Assembly: GCA_020747015.1 (NCBI GenBank)
Contig: JAGTJM010000070.1
Span: 62,001 to 126,000 of the forward strand
DNA from: Pyrenochaeta sp. MPI-SDFR-AT-0127
Lineage: Eukaryota; Ascomycota; Dothideomycetes; Pleosporales; Cucurbitariaceae
Direction: 5' to 3'
DNA length: 64,000 nucleotides
In this document: piece by piece, positions 59,606-64,000 of the stretch
Position numbering within the stretch: the first letter of the stretch is position 1
How the letters are laid out: each line of letters starts with the position of its first letter
Translations under genes and position numbers: made by a program
The notes under the pieces: model-generated
Seen by the model: the letters and a program-made list of their open reading frames with translations, nothing else
Database searches by the model: none
Told to the model about the DNA's origin: nothing

Positions 59606-62600
59606 CTTGAATGGCTAAATGAATGATGTGCTTGGCAGCTGGGGCAGGAGATAATAGAGAATGATTGACTGATGTTGACGAGGAAGATACAATCCAGCGT
59701 CTATTGCGGCTTCTTATAGCTGATCCAATCGCACTCCCCCTCCCATCGCCGTGGCAGTAGTACAAGCTTCCTGTGCAATTTCTTGGAATATTTCCTCCGC
59801 GTCCATATGGTCCGGGACTGTACCGGCAAGGAGTTACGTAGGCATAGATAGCTAGCCTCTACGACCCAACCTTGATGTTGACTTTGGCCGTCCATACCGA
59901 GCCATACGAAAAAGCCATGCAATATGAATCTACCCTAGCATCGTGGGGAAACTAAACAAATATGGAAATCGAGGGGTTTCGTAAAACTGATGCTGGACAC
60001 GCGCCTGATTTTGTGATGGTGCTCATTGGAGGAATATTGAAGAGACTGTTTCAGGACTGCACACAACTCATTTGTGCTCTCGGAAACGATTTTGCGGGGA
60101 ACAGACTTGAATCTGGAACCTGCCGCCCTTCCCACAAGTTCTAAGGGGGTTGGCGAGATCTTCGAGCTTAAAATAGTGAATGGCATGTAGAGGCGGTCGC
60201 TCACTATATTACTGGAAGATGCCTTCTCGCTTTGAGAATTGTAGTCAACTTGCTTAGAAAACGTTCGAAAGTTTTGTTATAGTCTTCGACTTGAGTCGTC
60301 TTTAGAGAGCGCTTCCAAAGCACACTGAATACGCTAGCAACCGCAGAGGCGCCCCGAGTATACACAATGGTACGAGGCCCTTGCTTAGAAGGTTGTCGGC
60401 GGACAAACTATCTTGCGATTATTTAGCAAGCCAGCATGATGGAGATTGAGGCTACAATGAGCATGGGATCAAAGTGTGACTTTGCACGTGGAGGTGCCTG
60501 GACAGTTCGCTTAGTCTGCGACTCTCATTGCTGGAAAATAGACCATGACCCCATATATGGGGTAAAACGTCTATGCACCTATTGAAGCTTTAGCTTGGCT
60601 CCCAGATAAGCTTGGTCTCATGCTCGAAGCATTTATCGGCCGAGAAGCTTGGGTTGCGGTGAAACCCCCTTTGTCGGCATTTCAATGGATCACTCGAAGG
60701 ACTTGGCCTCCTCCTTCTCAGCACTCTGCTAATTCTCACCGAAGAAAGAATACTAATCAAGGCTTCCATCGGCTTTACTCAGCTAACGAACATTAGCAGA
60801 CCCTCGTGTGTTGCCCAGGCATGTCAAGTTAACGGGACTTTGGGGATGGTAGTTTCCGTCAGAGTCCAGTAGTAAAGGGAGTTCAGATAATTTCGAGTTC
60901 CTGATAATAATAGTAACCAAACGCCGCCTTGAGGGGTTACTGTTTGCGGGGTAGATACGTGCCATGGAGAGGTTCGACATAATGATAGCTTTTTCCGAAG
61001 AATTCCGCGCGTTCCTGGTACTCTTTGGCGATAGCAGATTCGTAGTCGTAACCAAGTGTTGCGACGCCTACATCATATCGTTGCATTTGTTTCGATTCTC
61101 CTTGCCACCTGCGTCCTAAAGAACCGCTTGACGTACCTATGCTCTCCCAGTCTCGCTACTTCCTGACACGACGCTGTCATCGTCCTTTGAACCGAAACCT
61201 TAGCTTTCCATCACGACCTTGGATGAAGCTTCTCGATGTCAGATACGCACCCAGAGGTGGAAGGTGCAACAATGGCTCTAGAAAGAGGATATGGAATGGT
61301 TTACGGAAAAAACGAGCTGCTGTATTTACCACAAGACAATGCAACAAGCTGTCATCCCTGACCGAGAAAAGTCCTTTGCAAACGCCAGAACTGAAACCAG
61401 ATGAGACAGCGTGGACATATTGAAAGGGAAGTGAGGCATGAGGAACTCTTCGGTATTGGAAGACTTTTTTCTTTGCGGCCTCCCTATGCAGTACCGAGAA
61501 GGTTTGCCAAGGTCGAAGTGCTGAGAATGGAACGATGAAATAATGGATTAGAGTTGCAGTGCAAATGGCATCTCTCTTTCGGCATAATTGTAGGGAAAAA
61601 CGGAATGCGGGATTCGAGGTTTTTGGTTGCCTAGAGCCCTGCTTGCTATGCAGTAGAAACTTGATGGATTCAAAAGACACCGCGCACACTGAGGGCAAGC
61701 TTCTGCGTCTAATGTGTGTACTCGAAAGACGTTGACACTGCGATTTGAGCACGGGCTGCTTTCAGGACAAACAAAAGGGCGATCGAAAATTGGATCGGAC
61801 GCGCGGGTTGTCAGGCTTTGGTAATTCAACATTGACAGTACGCCCATTGATATGTAGTTACCACTGATAGTCTATTTGAGTAAATCGAGAGGAGAAGGAA
61901 CTGCAAGGGGATTCACAAGTCACCGATCGTTCGCTTGCAGAAGCGACGAACGGCTGCTTTGAACTCCAAGGGGCCTTGGACCATTGGATCGTGGCGCTTG
62001 AGCGATGACGAGTGGAGCTGGTGAGCACGATAAGTCCCCTGTTGGGATAGAAGAACAAAGGAAAAGGGAAAAAGAATTGTCATGCTCTCAACAAGGTGAT
62101 AGAAACTCCGAATGAGTCGAAGTTCGACGTCTGATAAATTTGCGTTGTTTCAAAAGAGTACCTGTAGTTGGCTGTGTCGGAATTCGGTTGCTGGCCGAGA
62201 GATTGCGCGTCGACACGTGATGCGTGATGATCGGATTCCTTGCGCATCCAGCGGCCTCGGGAACAAAGACAGCAGATCATCCGTACCAAGCGCCACGGCT
62301 CGCTTCTTGCCACAGCCTGCCGAGATATTGATTCTTAGCCTTGCCCTTGTGGCACTGTGTGGAAGCATGAGGGGCAGCTTGCGTCGGTGGGCAGTATGAT
62401 GGCTGCTCGCAGTCCACACTTGGTGATAGCAAAAACGGAAAAGCTGCGACAGGGCACGCTCGCCGTGGCTATTTCCCACGGTATCCACTTCTCTTCTCGT
62501 TAGCCTCTGGTCAAACTACTCGTTTGGGTCTCTTCCGACTAGCTGCGTATCCTTTGACGAAATAGCATTTGCAACAATCAACACTTGAATCGAGGGCGCA

Positions 62601-63228
62601 ACGGCAGACTAGCACCAGCAACCATGACAGCTGCTGACCCGTCCTCGACAGGCGAGGCGAATCCCTCGAGTGTCATGGAAAGCGGAGGCTGCCGGTTTGC
62701 GCCAGTTGCTCGATATGTGGCTGTCCACTTGCTGATGCTAGCAAAAGCAAGCGTGGCCACCGACATGGATCTGTCACAGCATCCGGACTGCCCCCCGTGT
62801 AGTTCCGCCTTCTCAGTTCCCCAGAACGTGAGGAGTCGGCCGACCACTTCCACGCGCATCACGCCGCGACAGGGCAGAGTGCCGATGTGGGTTCGCATGG
62901 CCCGTTCAACTAGACCGATCCCGGCAAGGCGGCATCCTCGTAACATGATTCACGCTGCTCGGATTGGGTGGTCAAAACGGCGAGGCGAACCCTGTCGTCG
63001 CCAGGAAGATAAGGAATGTTTTTGGCGTGTGGGATCTCGCTGTCTAGCCCTTGTGATGTGCACTATTTCACCTTAAAGCGCCTGCGTTTTCTCTTCTATC
63101 TTGACCGACCAAAGCTTGACCCTGACCCCCTCTCATCGTTTGACCACATTCCCTTCACCACACCTCCATCGCGGACAGTCCTCGCCGTTGTCGGGCCCTT
63201 CTCCATCTCCACCGAAAGTTTTTCCAAG
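59606..63228. other. 3.6 kb gene-free interval
   Basis: No supported gene on either strand. Open frames at 60783-61055, 61177-61752 (minus) and 62585-63076 (plus) have no recognisable motif or splice partners. The final 150 nt are C/T-rich and likely the azgA promoter and leader. Confidence 0.45.
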
Positions 63229-64000
63229 ATGGCCGGCTGGGTTCACAAGGCCAATGCTGCGGTTGCACGCTCATTCGTTGGCAGATACTTTCGCCTGGAG
63301 GGATCCGGTCACGCATGTTCCTCCCAGGCTGACACATACAGAAGCAAAAGGCTAACAACCCCATAGCCAAAAGAACGCAAGGGAAGTTACTTTTTTACCG
63401 AGTTCCGGGCTGGTTTGGCCACTTTCTTCGCAATGGCCTACATCATCTCGGTTAACTGTACGTGCCCAGTGCCGATTCATGACAAGTCATTGCTAAAAAC
63501 GCGCCAGCCTCAATTGTATCCGATAGCGGTGGTACTTGCGTCTGTCCGCCAGAGAGCATGGAGGATCTGTGTCTCACAAATCAGGAATACATGTTGTGCG
63601 TCCAAGTCGTCAAGCGGGATCTAGTTACAGCGACAGCTGCCATTGCCGCATTGACATCTTTTTGCATGGGCTTGTTCGCCAATATGCCCATTGCTCTCGC
63701 TCCAGGAATGGGTCTTAACGCATACTTTGCCTATACGGTTGTTGGCTTTCACGGTTCAGGTTAGTGGGGCAAACATTCTTGTCGCTGTCATATTTTGTCG
63801 TACATGGCAGTCCTTGGTCATATTCGTTTCCTGGTTTTCTGAAAATACTCGATTTGTGCAATTCAATTGGCTGATAGCTTTTCAGGTTTGGTACCCTACG
63901 AGGTTGCACTTACCGCCGTCTTTGTCGAAGGTTTCGTCTTTGTCGGCCTCACGCTGCTAGGTATCCGACAGTGGCTTGCGAGAGCTATACCTGCTAGCAT
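63229..64000 (+). CDS. azgA: AzgA-type adenine/hypoxanthine/guanine permease, 5' part
   Basis: Exons 63229-63312, 63367-63457, 63508-63759 and 63886 to the window edge; the gene is cut at the right end. The deduced sequence MAGWVHKANAAVARSFVGRY, EGSGH-PKERKGSYFFTEFRA, GLATFFAMAYIISVN, MGLFANMPIALAPGMGLNAY and LVPYEVALTAVFVEGFVFVG follows AzgA closely. NMPIALAPGMGLNAYFAYTV is the conserved substrate-site region of the AzgA/NCS2-like family. The first intron (63313-63366) starts with GC. The last intron is 126 nt, longer than others here. The product is a plasma-membrane H+-coupled purine importer with about 12-14 membrane segments. Confidence 0.93.
63313..63366 (+). other. GC-AG intron in azgA
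   Basis: A 54-nt intron beginning GCATGT and ending ACCCCATAG with a GGCTAACA branch site. It joins EGSGH to PKERKGS exactly as in AzgA proteins. The nearby GT donors give the wrong phase. Confidence 0.8.

Noticed and set aside
60783..61055. 90-codon minus-strand frame in the 3.6 kb gap
   Set aside because: It is short, with no conserved motif or splice signals that extend it.
61177..61752. 191-codon minus-strand frame
   Set aside because: The frame opens without an ATG context, shows no motif, and the other strand also has an open stretch. It is probably chance.
1..64000. Search by eye for tRNA genes, rRNA, CRISPR arrays, transposon terminal repeats and viral remnants
   Set aside because: No B-box-like tRNA signature, regular repeat-spacer array, transposase, reverse transcriptase or long terminal repeat was recognised. 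A tRNA scan and a repeat search would be needed to exclude them.

Overview
This window reads as nuclear DNA of a filamentous ascomycete (Pezizomycotina). Genes are split by short introns, mostly 47-66 nt, with GT..AG ends and CTAAC/CTGAC-like branch sites. The gene set is ascomycete: Rei1, Hul4, Tfb1, fungal Kgd1, a DUF3602 GRGGAGN protein, a bZIP with a DUF3425-type tail, a fungal rhodopsin-domain membrane protein, a PL3 pectate lyase and AzgA. Base composition and protein style suggest Dothideomycetes, but that placement is inference. I rebuilt splice junctions by hand from reading frame, splice signals and family conservation, so several genes given here are absent from simple open-frame maps.

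Layout. 0.9-11.1 kb is a conserved block: VPS60 (+), an FAD monooxygenase (-), REI1 (-) and HUL4 (+), the last two divergent. 12.0-20 kb is gene-poor and accessory-looking: a small DUF3602 gene, an eight-exon rhodopsin-like membrane protein (-), and a decayed Helo-like/fungal N-terminal-domain gene. 20.2-30.5 kb is gene-dense: a Snf2 ATPase (-), a small membrane protein (-), a bZIP factor (+), an unknown protein (-) and a DnaJC28-type (DUF1992) protein (+). 30.5-38.5 kb is sparse: an intronless 720-residue orphan (-) and a four-exon 156-residue unknown gene (+), with degenerate coding-like remnants between them. 38.6-57 kb is housekeeping: TFB1 (-), KGD1 (+), FBP1 (+), a 1364-residue proline-rich/coiled-coil protein (+), PAB1 (+) and MCU (-). 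58.7-64 kb holds a secreted pectate lyase (-), about 3.6 kb without a gene I can support, and the 5' part of an AzgA purine permease cut by the window edge.

The genes do not form one pathway. They cover ESCRT-III, ribosome maturation, ubiquitin ligation, transcription/repair (TFIIH), mRNA poly(A) binding, and central metabolism (TCA cycle and gluconeogenesis). I see no biosynthetic cluster, intact transposon, CRISPR array, rRNA or tRNA.

The most notable points are: three of about 40 deduced coding introns start with GC rather than GT; PAB1 has a frame break (or a cryptic 56-nt intron) in its N-terminal linker and an A-rich tract in its presumed 5' UTR; a Helo-like pseudogene carries several independent lesions; the pectate lyase has a 57-nt intron that can be read through in frame; and there are several uncharacterised or lineage-specific genes.
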